The notes: generated by a model not told the origin, from the sequence alone. 64,000 nt of DNA from Streptomyces halstedii (GCA_000720535.1 JOAZ01000021.1:62001-126000), one strand, 5' to 3'; positions 1-9,276 are shown, numbered from the stretch's first letter. Numbers and translations: made by a program.

Positions 1-1
1 G

Positions 2-76
2 GCCGGGCTGCTGCCCGCCGCCGTCGCGCCCGTCCCGCCGTCGGCCTCCCCCGTGGACCCCGAGGAGCAGCCGTGA
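2..76 (+). CDS. C-terminal tail of an upstream protein (possibly ECF T component), partial
   Basis: Only the last 24 codons are inside the window. The frame is open from base 2, encodes an Ala/Pro-rich tail and stops at TGA 74-76, which overlaps the GTG start of the next gene (GTGA). The translational coupling places it in the ECF transporter operon. A transmembrane T component (CbiQ/EcfT) is the expected upstream partner, but that identity is inference from context only. Confidence 0.5.
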   Translation, partial: AGLLPAAVAPVPPSASPVDPEEQP

Positions 77-1911
77 TCCGGTTCGAACAGGTCGCGGTGC
101 GGTACGCGGACGCGGACCGCCCGTCGCTCTCGGGCGTCGACCTCACCGTCCCGGAGGGCGAACTGGTCCTCCTGGTCGGCCCGTCCGGTGTCGGCAAGTC
201 GACACTGCTGGGGGCCGTGTCGGGTCTCGTCCCGCACTTCACCGGCGGGGTGCTGACCGGCCGGGTGACGGTGGACGGCCGGGACACCCGCACCCACAAG
301 CCCCGTGAACTGGCCGACCTGGTCGGCACGGTGGGCCAGGACCCGCTCGCCCACTTCGTCACCGACACGGTCGAGGACGAGCTGGCGTACGGCATGGAGT
401 CGCTGGGTCTGGCCCCCGACGTGATGCGGAGGCGGGTCGAGGAGACGCTCGACCTGCTGGGCCTGGCCGAGCTGCGCGACCGCCCCATCGCCACGCTGTC
501 CGGGGGCCAGCAGCAGCGCGTAGCGATCGGCTCGGTCCTCACCCCGCACCCGAAGGTCCTGGTCCTGGACGAGCCGACGTCCGCGCTGGACCCGGCGGCG
601 GCCGAAGAGGTGCTGGCGGTGCTCCAGCGGCTGGTCCACGACCTGGGCACCACGGTGCTGATGGCCGAACACCGCCTGGAGCGGGTGGTGCAGTACGCCG
701 ACCAGGTCCTCCTGCTCCCGTCGCCGGGCGCCGCCCCGGTGCTGGGGCCGCCCGCCGACGTCATGGCCCTCTCGCCGGTACGCCCTCCGGTGGTGGACCT
801 CGGCCGCCTGGCGGGCTGGGACCCGCTCCCCCTGTCGATCCGCGACGCCCGCCGCCGCGCGGCCCCGCTGCGGGCCCGGCTGGCCCCGCTGACCGGCCCC
901 GACCCGGACGCGGGCGCGGGACCGGGTCCGGGGCAGAGTCCTGGTCCGGGGCAGAGTCCTGGTCCGGTGGACGGCCTGGCCGCGCCGGACCACCCGTCCG
1001 CCTCGGGCACCCCGGTGCCGGTGGAACCCGTCACGGCCTCCCGAGGCGGTTTCCTCACCCGGCTGCGGGGACGCCGCCGCACCACCACCGGCGTCCCCGG
1101 GGCCCCCGGAGACGCGCCGCTCCCCCAGGACGGTGTCGTCGCCCGTGCCGACGGGCTCGGGCTGCGGCGCGGGCGGGTGGAGGCGCTGCGCCGGGTGACG
1201 CTGTCCGTCGCACCGGGCGAGACCGTCGCGCTGATGGGACGCAACGGCGCGGGCAAGTCCACCCTGCTGTCCGCGTTCGTCGGGATGCTGGAACCCACCT
1301 CGGGCTCCGTGCTCGTCGGCGGCCTGCGCCCGTCCCGTACGGCTCCCCGCGAGATGGTGCGCCTCGTCGGCCTCGTCCCCCAGGAGCCCCGCGACCTGCT
1401 GTACGCGGACACGGTCGCCGCCGAGTGCGCGGCGGCCGACTCCGACGCGGGCGCGCCCCCCGGCAGTTGCCGCGCCCTGGTGTCCGAGCTGCTGCCGGGC
1501 GTACCGGACGCCACCCACCCCCGCGACCTCTCCGAGGGCCAGCGGCTGGCGCTGGCCCTGGCCCTGGTCCTCACCGCCCGGCCGCCGCTCCTCCTCCTGG
1601 ACGAGCCGACCCGCGGCCTCGACTACGCCGCCAAGGCCCGGCTGGTCGGTGTCCTGCGCCGGCTGGCCGGCGAGGGCCACGCCATCGTCCTGGCCACGCA
1701 CGACGTGGAACTGGCGGCGGAGTCGGCCCACCGGGTGGTGATCCTCGCGGACGGCGAGGTCGTCGCGGACGGCCCGACCGCCCGGGTGGTGGTCTCCTCC
1801 CCCGCCTTCGCCCCGCAGACCGCGAAGATCCTGGCCCCCCAGGAGTGGCTGACCGTGACCCAGGTCCGTACGGCCCTGGAGACCGCCCCGCCCATGGAGC
1901 CCCCCGCATGA
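73..1911 (+). CDS. ECF transporter ATPase, two fused ABC domains (EcfA1-EcfA2 type)
   Basis: A 612-residue protein with two complete ABC ATPase domains, which supplies both nucleotide-binding subunits of an energy-coupling-factor vitamin or metal importer. Domain 1 has a Walker A GPSGVGKST near residue 36, signature LSGGQQQR near 142 and Walker B VLVLDEPTSALD near 161. Domain 2 has GRNGAGKST near 389, a variant signature LSEGQR near 486 and LLLLDEPTRGLD near 505. A Pro/Gly-rich linker of roughly residues 275-355 joins them and contains a duplicated GPGQSP unit. It overlaps the upstream gene by GTGA and the S-component gene by ATGA, so all three are coupled. The fused YkoD-like arrangement is usual in actinobacteria. 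Substrate is not readable from the ATPase. Confidence 0.92.
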   Translation: MIRFEQVAVRYADADRPSLSGVDLTVPEGELVLLVGPSGVGKSTLLGAVSGLVPHFTGGVLTGRVTVDGRDTRTHKPRELADLVGTVGQDPLAHFVTDTVEDELAYGMESLGLAPDVMRRRVEETLDLLGLAELRDRPIATLSGGQQQRVAIGSVLTPHPKVLVLDEPTSALDPAAAEEVLAVLQRLVHDLGTTVLMAEHRLERVVQYADQVLLLPSPGAAPVLGPPADVMALSPVRPPVVDLGRLAGWDPLPLSIRDARRRAAPLRARLAPLTGPDPDAGAGPGPGQSPGPGQSPGPVDGLAAPDHPSASGTPVPVEPVTASRGGFLTRLRGRRRTTTGVPGAPGDAPLPQDGVVARADGLGLRRGRVEALRRVTLSVAPGETVALMGRNGAGKSTLLSAFVGMLEPTSGSVLVGGLRPSRTAPREMVRLVGLVPQEPRDLLYADTVAAECAAADSDAGAPPGSCRALVSELLPGVPDATHPRDLSEGQRLALALALVLTARPPLLLLDEPTRGLDYAAKARLVGVLRRLAGEGHAIVLATHDVELAAESAHRVVILADGEVVADGPTARVVVSSPAFAPQTAKILAPQEWLTVTQVRTALETAPPMEPPA

Positions 1912-2732
1912 CCGGCCCCCGCCCCGCACGCCCCGTCCGCCTCGGCCCGCGGGCCGTCGTCGCGCTCGTGCTGGTCGGCGCGATCGGCCTGATGGCGTTC
2001 GGCTGGCCGCTGCTGGCGTCCGGTACGAGCGTCGGTGTCGCCCACCCCCAGGACGCGCCGTGGCTCTTCGCCGTGCTGCTGGTGCTGCTCGTCGGGGTCG
2101 CCGTCGCGACCGTCGCGGACGGCGGCCTGGACGCCAAGGCGGTGGCGATGCTCGGCGTGCTCGCGGCGGTCGGCGCCGCCCTGCGCCCGCTGGGCGCGGG
2201 GACGGCGGGCCTGGAGCCGATGTTCTTCCTGATGGTGCTGAGCGGCCGGGTGCTGGGCCCCGGCTTCGGCTTCGTGCTCGGCTCGGTGACGATGTTCGCC
2301 TCCGCGCTGCTCACCGGCGGGGTCGGGCCCTGGATGCCGTTCCAGATGCTGTCGATGGGCTGGTTCGCCATGGGCGCGGGCCTGCTGCCGGGCGCCGAAC
2401 GGCTGCGCGGCCGGGGTGAGCTGCTGATGCTGGCGGGGTACGGCTTCGTGGCGGCGTTCGCGTACGGCACGATCATGAATCTGTACGGCTGGACGATCGT
2501 GCCCGGTCAGGCCTCGGGCATCTCCTTCGTCCCGGGCGACCCGCTGAGCGAGAACCTGGTCCGGTTCCTCGCGTACTGTCTGGCGACCTCGCTCGGCTGG
2601 GACCTGGGCCGGGCGGCCCTCACCGTGGTGCTGACCCTGGCCATCGGCCCGACCCTGCTGAAGGCGCTGCGCCGCGCCACCCGCCGGGCGGCCTTCGAGG
2701 CCCCGGTGACCTTCGAGGGGCCTGAACGGTAG
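1908..2732 (+). CDS. ECF transporter S component (substrate-binding membrane protein)
   Basis: A 274-residue integral membrane protein with about six hydrophobic helices, starting at ATG 1908 inside the ATGA overlap with the ATPase gene. The segment around residues 95-150 contains the small-residue-rich, Gly-dense helices typical of the S components that capture substrate and toggle in the membrane. Its position directly after a double ATPase makes the assignment strong. The ligand (cobalamin precursor, thiamin precursor, cobalt or other) cannot be settled from sequence alone. No cobalamin riboswitch or other metabolite leader is visible inside the window, but the operon promoter lies upstream of base 1. 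Confidence 0.85.
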   Translation: MTGPRPARPVRLGPRAVVALVLVGAIGLMAFGWPLLASGTSVGVAHPQDAPWLFAVLLVLLVGVAVATVADGGLDAKAVAMLGVLAAVGAALRPLGAGTAGLEPMFFLMVLSGRVLGPGFGFVLGSVTMFASALLTGGVGPWMPFQMLSMGWFAMGAGLLPGAERLRGRGELLMLAGYGFVAAFAYGTIMNLYGWTIVPGQASGISFVPGDPLSENLVRFLAYCLATSLGWDLGRAALTVVLTLAIGPTLLKALRRATRRAAFEAPVTFEGPER

Positions 2733-2808
2733 GAGGGGCCGCCGGGGCACGGCGCGGGCCGTTCGGCGGCTGCCGACGCGCGGGCCGCCCGGCCGCGCCC
2801 GCCCGCCG

Positions 2809-4884
2809 TCAGGTCGTCCGGCCCGCCGGTGCGGCCACCGGCTCCTCCTCCGTCCCCTCCGCCTTGGGCGTCCCCTCGGCCTCGGCCGTACCCTCCGCCT
2901 CGGGCGTCCCCTCCCCCTCAGGTGTCTTCGGGAGGAGCCGGCGGGGTCCGGCCAGGGCGTACGTCAGGCCGAAGCCCAGGCCCACGACGGCCGCCCCGCC
3001 CACCGCGTCCAGGATCCAGTGGTTCCCGGTGGCGACGATGCACGAGACCGTGAACAGCGGGTGCAGCAGGCCCAGTGCCTTCATCCACCCCTTCGGGGCC
3101 AGCACGAGGATCACCAGACCGCACCAGAGTGACCAGCCGAAGTGCAGCGAGGGCATCGCCGCGTACTGGTTGGTCACCGCCGTCAGCGCCCCGAAGTCCG
3201 GGCTCGAAAGGTCCTGCATCCCGTGGACGGTGTCGATGAAGCCGAGGCCCGGCATCAGGCGCGGCGGGGCCAGCGGGTAGAGCCAGAAGCCGACCAGGGC
3301 GAGGACCGTGGCGAAGCCGATGGAGCTGCGGGCCCAGCGGTAGTCGGAGGGCCGCCGCACGTACAGCACGCCGAGGATCGTGAGCGGCACGATGAAGTGG
3401 AACGTCGAGTAGTAGTAGTCGAAGAACTCCCGCAGCCAGGGGATGCCGACGACGGTGTGGTTGACCCAGTGCTCGACGTCGATGCGCAGCCACTGTTCCA
3501 GGGAGTGGATCTGCCGGCCGTGTTCCTCGGCGGTGGGGCGCCCGACGGCCGCCGCGAGCCGGACCTTGGCGTAGGCGGAGTAGACGACGCGGATGAGCAG
3601 GAGTTCCAGCAGGAGGTTGGGGCGGCTGAGCACCCGCCGCCAGAACGGCAGCAGCGGCACCCAGGAGAACCGGGACGCGACCGGCCGCGCGTAGTCGGTG
3701 GGGACGGGCCGCTGCCAGTGGGGCGAGGTACGCGGCAGGAACGGCGCCACGCAGGCCGCCCCGAGCGCCGCGATGAGCAGCACGTTGTCGCGTACGGGCA
3801 GGAGCACCCCGATGTTCGGCAGCAGCATCTTGCCGGGCAGGGTGAGGACGAGCACCACGACGGCGGGCCAGACCAGCCGGTCGGAGGCCCTGGTGCCGAC
3901 CCGGCCGACGACGGCGAGCAGCACCCAGAGCAGCTGGTGCTGCCAGGCGGTGGGCGAGACGGCGACGGCCACACAGCCGGTGACGGCGACGGCCAGCAGG
4001 AGCTGTCCGTCGTGGGCGTAGCGGACCGCGCGCCGCAGCCCGAGGACGGTGACGGCGACGGCCAGGACGAGGAAGAGCACGATCTCCAGCGGCCCCTGGA
4101 GCCCGAACCGGAGCAGCGCCCCGTGCAGGGACTGGTTGGCCAGGCTGTCCGGGTTCCCGCCCAGCCCCGCGCCCGCCACATGGTGCACCCAGTACGTCCA
4201 GGAGTCGTGGGGCATCGCCGCCCAGGCCAGCGCGGTGCAGAAGGCGAAGGAAGCGCCCCCGGCCACGGCGGCGCGGCGCCTCCCGGTGAACCAGAACAGC
4301 ACGGCGAAGAACAGCACGGCCGGCTGGAGGGCCGCGGCGAGCCCGACGAGCACCCCGGACAGCCGCTCCTGCCGGACGGCGAAGAAGGCCAGCAGCACCA
4401 GCAGGACGGGCAGGATGCTGGTCTGGCCGAGGTAGAGCGTGTTCCGGACGGGCAGCGAGACCATGAAGAGGGTGACCGCGACGGGTGCGGCCAGATAGCC
4501 GGTGCGCCGGGCGACGGGCCCCGGCAGTCCCCGCGCGGCGACGAGGCCGAGCGCCACCACGAGCAGCAGGCTGCCGAAGGTCCAGACGACACCGAGCGCC
4601 TCTTCGGCCGAGGCCGTCAGGGGTCTCAGGACCAGCCCGGCGAACGGTGTCCCGGCGAACCGGCCCGGTTCGTAGAGGGACCCGGCCACGTGCAGGATGC
4701 CGTCCTGGCCGGTCCAGCTCTCCAGGTCGAGGAGCTTCTCCCCGGGGCGCCGGTCCAGCACCGCCGCCATCTGCCGCACCCCGAGGACGGCCACGACGAG
4801 CCAGAGCACCGCCCGGACCACCCCGGCTCTCGCCCCCGGTTCCGCCGACACGTCCCCCCGCGCACCGCGCTCCGCCTCTGCCAC
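2809..4884 (-). CDS. Bifunctional GT87 mannosyltransferase / PAP2 phosphatase family membrane protein
   Basis: About 691 residues. The N-terminal two thirds is a polytopic membrane domain of the GT87 type, a family of polyprenyl-phosphate-mannose-dependent mannosyltransferases used in actinobacterial envelope glycan synthesis. The C-terminal third is a PAP2/Aur1-like lipid phosphatase with PSLHFGW near residue 576 and GNHWILDAVGG near 618, the conserved His-containing phosphatase motifs. The tail is a low-complexity run of Glu-Gly-Thr repeats. I chose the GTG at 4884 because a GGGAGGGG site precedes it; an in-frame ATG at 4977 would add 31 residues that look unlike the family. It is divergent from the GNAT gene to the right. 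Roles in lipoglycan assembly are family knowledge, not shown here. Confidence 0.85.
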   Translation of the reverse strand: MAEAERGARGDVSAEPGARAGVVRAVLWLVVAVLGVRQMAAVLDRRPGEKLLDLESWTGQDGILHVAGSLYEPGRFAGTPFAGLVLRPLTASAEEALGVVWTFGSLLLVVALGLVAARGLPGPVARRTGYLAAPVAVTLFMVSLPVRNTLYLGQTSILPVLLVLLAFFAVRQERLSGVLVGLAAALQPAVLFFAVLFWFTGRRRAAVAGGASFAFCTALAWAAMPHDSWTYWVHHVAGAGLGGNPDSLANQSLHGALLRFGLQGPLEIVLFLVLAVAVTVLGLRRAVRYAHDGQLLLAVAVTGCVAVAVSPTAWQHQLLWVLLAVVGRVGTRASDRLVWPAVVVLVLTLPGKMLLPNIGVLLPVRDNVLLIAALGAACVAPFLPRTSPHWQRPVPTDYARPVASRFSWVPLLPFWRRVLSRPNLLLELLLIRVVYSAYAKVRLAAAVGRPTAEEHGRQIHSLEQWLRIDVEHWVNHTVVGIPWLREFFDYYYSTFHFIVPLTILGVLYVRRPSDYRWARSSIGFATVLALVGFWLYPLAPPRLMPGLGFIDTVHGMQDLSSPDFGALTAVTNQYAAMPSLHFGWSLWCGLVILVLAPKGWMKALGLLHPLFTVSCIVATGNHWILDAVGGAAVVGLGFGLTYALAGPRRLLPKTPEGEGTPEAEGTAEAEGTPKAEGTEEEPVAAPAGRTT

Positions 4885-5119
4885 TTGGCGCCGCCCCTCC
4901 CAGAGATCCGCACACGGTCCCGGTGGGTCCGGGTATGTGCGGATGAAGCCTGCCATTACCTTGTCCGGCAGACCCAATCAACCCCCTCTTCGCCTGACTG
5001 TCACGATGCTTTGGCGGGAAAGGGCGTACGGGGCCCGAACGCGGCTCCGGTTCCTCCCGCCCGGTACGCCGGGCCTTAATGGTTCGTCACGTCGTCCGGC
5101 CGGTGGCCAGAATGGCCCG

Positions 5120-5596
5120 ATGACCTGGACGGTGGCCCCCGAACGCTTCGACAGCCCCGACGCGGCGCAACTGCGGCGTGCGTACTACGACGAGGTGGCG
5201 AGCCGTTACTGGGGGCGTCCCGCGACCGCCGAGGAGATCGACGCGGGTCTCGCCGGTGACGGGGCCGAGCGGCTCGCCCCGCCCACCGGGGAGTTCGTGG
5301 TCGGGCGCCACGGGCGGCAGCCGGCCGCCTGCGCGGGTCTGCTCCTCGTCGACGCGACGACCGCCGAGCTGACCCGGGTGTTCGTACGCCCCGCGTTCCG
5401 GTCCACGGGCGGGGGCGGGCTGCTGCTGGCGGCGGCCGAACGCGCGGCGCGGGCGTTCGGGGTGACGCGGATCCGCCTCGACACCCGGCACGACCTGGTC
5501 GAGGCACGGGGGCTGTACGCGAAGCACGGCTACGCGGAGGTCCCGGCGTTCAACGCGGGTCCGTACGCGGAGCACTGGTTCGCCAAGGAGCTGTGA
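5120..5596 (+). CDS. GNAT family N-acetyltransferase
   Basis: A 158-residue single-domain acetyltransferase starting at ATG 5120. The core strand-helix unit around residues 94-110 carries an Arg-Ser-Thr-Gly-Gly-Gly-Gly acetyl-CoA pyrophosphate loop (the GNAT motif A position) after a beta strand ending VRP, and the C-terminal Tyr-Ala-Lys-His-Gly-Tyr segment is motif B. Length is standard for the family. The acceptor substrate is unknown. It stands alone, divergent from the GT87/PAP2 gene and followed by a tandem-repeat intergenic stretch. Confidence 0.85.
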   Translation: MTWTVAPERFDSPDAAQLRRAYYDEVASRYWGRPATAEEIDAGLAGDGAERLAPPTGEFVVGRHGRQPAACAGLLLVDATTAELTRVFVRPAFRSTGGGGLLLAAAERAARAFGVTRIRLDTRHDLVEARGLYAKHGYAEVPAFNAGPYAEHWFAKEL

Positions 5597-5609
5597 GCCC
5601 GCGCCCACA

Positions 5610-5717
5610 GGACCGCCGGGGCCCACCCGGACCGCCGGGGCCCACCGGACCGCCGGGGCTCACCGGACCGCCAGAGCCCACCCGGACCGTCAGAGCCCCC
5701 CGGACCGCCACAGCCCG
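5610..5717. repeat. Six tandem 18-19 bp GGACCGCC-type units
   Basis: Six consecutive units beginning GGACCG, each 18 or 19 bases and G+C only apart from scattered A/T, occupy the convergent interval between the GNAT stop and the MFS stop. Units diverge towards the right end. This is non-coding low-complexity sequence; no rho-independent stem with a T tract is seen. Confidence 0.7.
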
Positions 5718-5792
5718 GGAGCCCGGGACAGAGGGACCAGGCACGCCCCCGGACCGAAGGGCCGCCCGACGGCTCGGCCCACCGGTCGCCGC

Positions 5793-7835
5793 TCAGGCCG
5801 AGTGGTCGCGGCGCGGTTCGGGCATGTGCGGCCGCTCCCGGCTGGAACCGCTCACCTCGGCGGTCAGCTCGGTCACCAGGCGGACGAGGTCGGTGGGCCG
5901 GTCCGGGCCCCACCAGTCGCCCAGCAGCTCGGCCAGCGATTCCTCACGGGCCCGGGAGAGCCGGACCACCGCCTCCGCACCCGGTTCGGTGAGCACCAGC
6001 TGCACACCCACGCGCCGGGCCAGGCCGCGCTCCTCCACCTGGCGGGCCGCCTGGCTGATCACCCGCAGCGGCACGGGGGCGACCTCGGCGAGACGGCCCG
6101 GTTCGACGGTGCCGTGCCGTTTGATGCGCAGCAGCAGCCAGCTGGCGGCGGGCAGCAGGTCGTATCCGGCCTGCTCGGTGATCTTCTCGTAGATCTCCCG
6201 GCGGCCCTCCCGGGTGGCCAGTACGGACAGGGCGCGGGCGCATTCGTCCAGCGAGGAGCGCTGGACCGGGTTCGAGGCGAGGGTCTCGCTGGGGTCGGGG
6301 GCGGTCACCGAGCCGCGCAGCGGGTCCTCCCTGAGGAACCAGGCGAAGACGAAGGCGACGAGGACGACCGGGACCGCGTAGAGGAAGACATCGGTGATCG
6401 AGTTCGAGTAGGCGTCGAGGACGGCGGGGCGCAGGTCGGCCGGGAGCCGCCCGAGGGCCCGCGGGTCGGCTGCCAGGGACCCGGCGTCCGTACCGGGCGG
6501 GAGCGAGCGGCCGGAGAGCGCGGCCTCCAGTTTGCCGGTCAGGCGGTTGGTGAAGATGGTGCCGAAGACGGCCACGCCGAACGACGCGCCGATGGACCGG
6601 AAGAAGGTCGCACCGGACGTGGCGACGCCGAGGTCCTCGTACCCCACGGCGTTCTGGACGGCCAGCACGAGCACCTGCATGACCAGGCCGAGTCCGGCGC
6701 CGAAGACGAAGAAGTAGAGGCTCATCGTCCAGGTGGAGCTGGACCGGGACAGCTGGGAGAGCAGCAGCAGGCCGACCGCGGTGAGGGCGGTCCCGGTGAC
6801 CGGGAAGACCTTCCAGTGCCCGGTGCGGCTGACGATCTGTCCGGAGCCGGTCGAGGTGATCAGCAGGCCGAAGACCATCGGCAGCATGTGCACCCCGGAC
6901 AGGGTCGGGGTGATGCCGTGCACGACCTGGAGGAAGGTCGGCAGATAGGTCATCGCCCCGAACATCGCGAACCCGATGACGAAGCTGATGACGGCGACGA
7001 GGGTGAAGGTCCGGATCCGGAACAGTTTCAGCGGCAGCACCGGTTCGACCGCCCGGCGCTCCGTCGCGACGAACGCCACCAGGAGGACGACGGCGAGGAC
7101 GGCCAGGGCGATGATCGGGAACGAGCCCCAGGCCCAGGTGGAACCGCCCAGGGAGGCCACGAGGACCAGGGCGGTGGCGACCGCGGCGATGAGGAAGGTG
7201 CCCAGGTAGTCGATGGTGTGCTTGGTGCGGCGGACGGGGATGTGGAGGACGGCGGCGATGACGAGGAGGGCGACGACGCCGATCGGCAGGTTGATGTAGA
7301 AGACCCAGCGCCAGCTGAGGTGCTGGGTGAAGAAGCCGCCGAGGAGCGGGCCGAGCACGCTGGTGACACCGAACACGGCGCCGAACAGACCCTGGTACTT
7401 GCCGCGTTCGCGCGGCGTGACGATGTCGCCGACGATCGCCATGGACAGGACCATCAGCCCGCCGCCGCCGAGTCCCTGAAGGGCGCGGAAGCCGATGAGC
7501 TGGGGCATGCTCTGCGCCAGGCCGCAGAGGGCCGAACCGACGAGGAAGATGACGATGGCCGTCTGGAAGAGCTTCTTGCGCCCGTACTGGTCGCCGAGCT
7601 TGCCCCAGAGCGGGGTCGCCGCGGTCGCGGCGAGCAGATAGGCGGTGACCACCCAGGACAGGTGGTCGAGGCCGCCGAGGTCGCTGACGATGGTCGGCAG
7701 CGCGGTGGAGACGATGGTCTGATCGAGTGCCGCGAGCAGCATGCCGAGGAGCAGTGCGCCGATGGCCACCAGGACACTCCGCGTGGACCGTCCCTCGCCC
7801 GGCGCTGGGGCGGGCGGGCTCAACTCCTGGGCCAT
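5793..7835 (-). CDS. DHA2-type MFS drug exporter fused to a C-terminal winged-helix domain
   Basis: A 680-residue protein. Residues about 15-495 form a 14-helix DHA2/EmrB-type proton antiporter, with the family's LDQTIVSTALPTI segment in helix 1 and GxLGDQYGRKK between helices 2 and 3. After the last helix comes a soluble extension of about 170 residues (roughly 515-680) that resembles a MarR winged helix: an LLLRIKRHG helix, a recognition-like VISQAARQVEERGL stretch and a basic wing ending VLTEPGAEAV. ATG 7835 is preferred because GAGGAG lies six bases upstream; ATGs at 7841 and 7865 are in frame. Export of drugs is family inference. Whether the fused domain binds DNA or ligand is unknown. 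Confidence 0.88.
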   Translation of the reverse strand: MAQELSPPAPAPGEGRSTRSVLVAIGALLLGMLLAALDQTIVSTALPTIVSDLGGLDHLSWVVTAYLLAATAATPLWGKLGDQYGRKKLFQTAIVIFLVGSALCGLAQSMPQLIGFRALQGLGGGGLMVLSMAIVGDIVTPRERGKYQGLFGAVFGVTSVLGPLLGGFFTQHLSWRWVFYINLPIGVVALLVIAAVLHIPVRRTKHTIDYLGTFLIAAVATALVLVASLGGSTWAWGSFPIIALAVLAVVLLVAFVATERRAVEPVLPLKLFRIRTFTLVAVISFVIGFAMFGAMTYLPTFLQVVHGITPTLSGVHMLPMVFGLLITSTGSGQIVSRTGHWKVFPVTGTALTAVGLLLLSQLSRSSSTWTMSLYFFVFGAGLGLVMQVLVLAVQNAVGYEDLGVATSGATFFRSIGASFGVAVFGTIFTNRLTGKLEAALSGRSLPPGTDAGSLAADPRALGRLPADLRPAVLDAYSNSITDVFLYAVPVVLVAFVFAWFLREDPLRGSVTAPDPSETLASNPVQRSSLDECARALSVLATREGRREIYEKITEQAGYDLLPAASWLLLRIKRHGTVEPGRLAEVAPVPLRVISQAARQVEERGLARRVGVQLVLTEPGAEAVVRLSRAREESLAELLGDWWGPDRPTDLVRLVTELTAEVSGSSRERPHMPEPRRDHSA

Positions 7836-7973
7836 GACCATCTCCTCGGATCCACTTTCCCCCATCCTGGCCGTTACGTCCCGTTATGGCCTGCCGAGAA
7901 GGAGATGCGAGCGTGGGGCTTGCCCGTGACGGCCTGCATAATCGCAGGCAGTTCACAGGGGAGGGGACCCACA

Positions 7974-9098
7974 ATGACCGGACATATATGCCCGGAGTGC
8001 GGTGGCGATCGGCGCGCGAGACCCGGCTGCGACTGTGTGGCCGTCACGGGCACGGCCCGGCAGGACGGCGGGCAGGAGCAGTGGACGGACCACGGACACG
8101 TGGCGGCGCGCACGGCGGAGATGGCCGCCGCCGAGGACTTCGACCCGCTGCGGATCCGGCCGTACGTGACGCTGCCGAACGACGGCGCGAACCACGGCGC
8201 GCACGACGGACCGGACAGCGGGCCGGGCGGCGGATCGGGCGGCGGGCCGGACAGCGGTTCGGGCGGCGGCACGCACGACGCGTCGGACACCGGCACGTAC
8301 GACGGGTCGAACGGTGGGACGCGGGAGCACGGCGCACCGGCCGAGGCCCCGACGATGGCGCTCTTCCTGGGCGACGCGGCGGCGAGGGGCGCGGCGGGCG
8401 GCGCACCCGACCCCGGGAGCCCCGGCCGGCCCCGGCGGCGCTCCCCCGACACCTACGCGGCCGAGGCCCTGGACCCCGTACGCCCCCGCCGTCGCAAGCC
8501 CCTCGCCGCCGTCGCGGTGGGCGCCGCGGTGGCCGCGGTGGTGGGGACGGCCGCGTTCGCGAGCGGACTGTTCGGCGGCGACGAGCGCGACGAGGAGGCC
8601 CTGCCCGAGATCACGACGAGCGTCCCGGACGCCACCGACGAGCCGGCCGCCACGGTGTCCGCGTCCCCGTCGGCGTCCGCCTCCCCCACCCCCTCCCACT
8701 CGGCCTCCGCCTCCCCGTCGGCGTCCGCGTCCTCCTCCCCCTCCGCGTCGCCGAGCGCCTCGGCCTCCCCCAGCGCCACCGCCTCGACGACACCGCCCCC
8801 CTCGGCGTCCGCCTCCGCGTCCCCGAGTACGGCACCGGCCGCACCCCCGGTCCAGGCCACGGGCGGAACACTGCGGCGCGGCGACCAGGGACCGGAAGTG
8901 GCGGAACTCCAGCGCCGGTTGCAGGAGAAGTGGATCTACCTGGGACCGGACGACGCCCACTACACGGACCGGGTCGAGCGGGCGGTGCGTGAGTTCCAGC
9001 GGTGGGTCTCGGTCAGCACCGACCCTCCGGGGGTGTACGGCCCGGAGACCCGCAGGGCGCTGGAGGCCGAGACGACCGGTTCGGGACGGTCGTACTGA
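7974..9098 (+). CDS. Membrane-anchored peptidoglycan-binding protein with N-terminal zinc ribbon
   Basis: A 374-residue protein starting at ATG 7974 behind GGGGAGGGG. Order: a short Cys4 zinc-ribbon-like motif (CPEC ... CDC) in the first 20 residues, an acidic Gly/Asp-rich cytosolic stretch, basic residues then one membrane helix near 178-200, a Ser/Ala/Pro linker near 226-290 that suits a wall-spanning stalk, and a PG_binding_1 domain near 299-370 (RRGDQGPEVAELQRRL, ending YGPETRRALEA). The topology suggests a cytoplasmic metal-binding head and an extracellular murein-binding foot. Divergent from the MFS gene with about 138 bp between starts. No catalytic hydrolase domain is present. Confidence 0.85.
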   Translation: MTGHICPECGGDRRARPGCDCVAVTGTARQDGGQEQWTDHGHVAARTAEMAAAEDFDPLRIRPYVTLPNDGANHGAHDGPDSGPGGGSGGGPDSGSGGGTHDASDTGTYDGSNGGTREHGAPAEAPTMALFLGDAAARGAAGGAPDPGSPGRPRRRSPDTYAAEALDPVRPRRRKPLAAVAVGAAVAAVVGTAAFASGLFGGDERDEEALPEITTSVPDATDEPAATVSASPSASASPTPSHSASASPSASASSSPSASPSASASPSATASTTPPPSASASASPSTAPAAPPVQATGGTLRRGDQGPEVAELQRRLQEKWIYLGPDDAHYTDRVERAVREFQRWVSVSTDPPGVYGPETRRALEAETTGSGRSY

Positions 9099-9136
9099 CG
9101 TCCCGTGCCCCCGCACGAGGTCCGCGACGTGCGGGA

Positions 9137-9166
9137 TTGGCATTCGGGCGCCGGTTTTTGTATCGT
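9137..9166 (+). promoter_or_regulatory. Sigma-70/HrdB-like promoter for the HAD gene
   Basis: TTGGCA at 9137-9142 and TATCGT at 9161-9166 are separated by 18 bases, close to the Streptomyces vegetative consensus TTGACN/TANNNT. It stands out against the G+C-rich surroundings and leaves a 5' leader of about 100 bases before ATG 9277. Confidence 0.5.
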
Positions 9167-9276
9167 GATGGAACAAAGTAGCCTCCGCCCGTTTTCCCTG
9201 ACCGGCGGGCGGGGCTGCTTGTTCTCCCGCCCCGCAGCCATGAGCTGCCCGCACCACCGCGCTCTGGAGCCTGCCC

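Noticed and set aside
3142-5079. Long plus-strand frame opposite the GT87/PAP2 gene
   Set aside because: Low-complexity His/Gln/Glu/Gly-rich translation typical of antisense frames in high-G+C DNA; no motif.
5802-7973. Long open frame on the plus strand across the MFS gene, continuous with the peptidoglycan-binding protein
   Set aside because: Composition is a Gly/Asp/Glu/Arg-rich shadow of the G+C-biased antisense gene; the real start is ATG 7974.
8650-8850. Ser/Ala/Pro DNA repeats that look like a tandem array
   Set aside because: They encode the wall-spanning linker of the peptidoglycan-binding protein and need no separate explanation.
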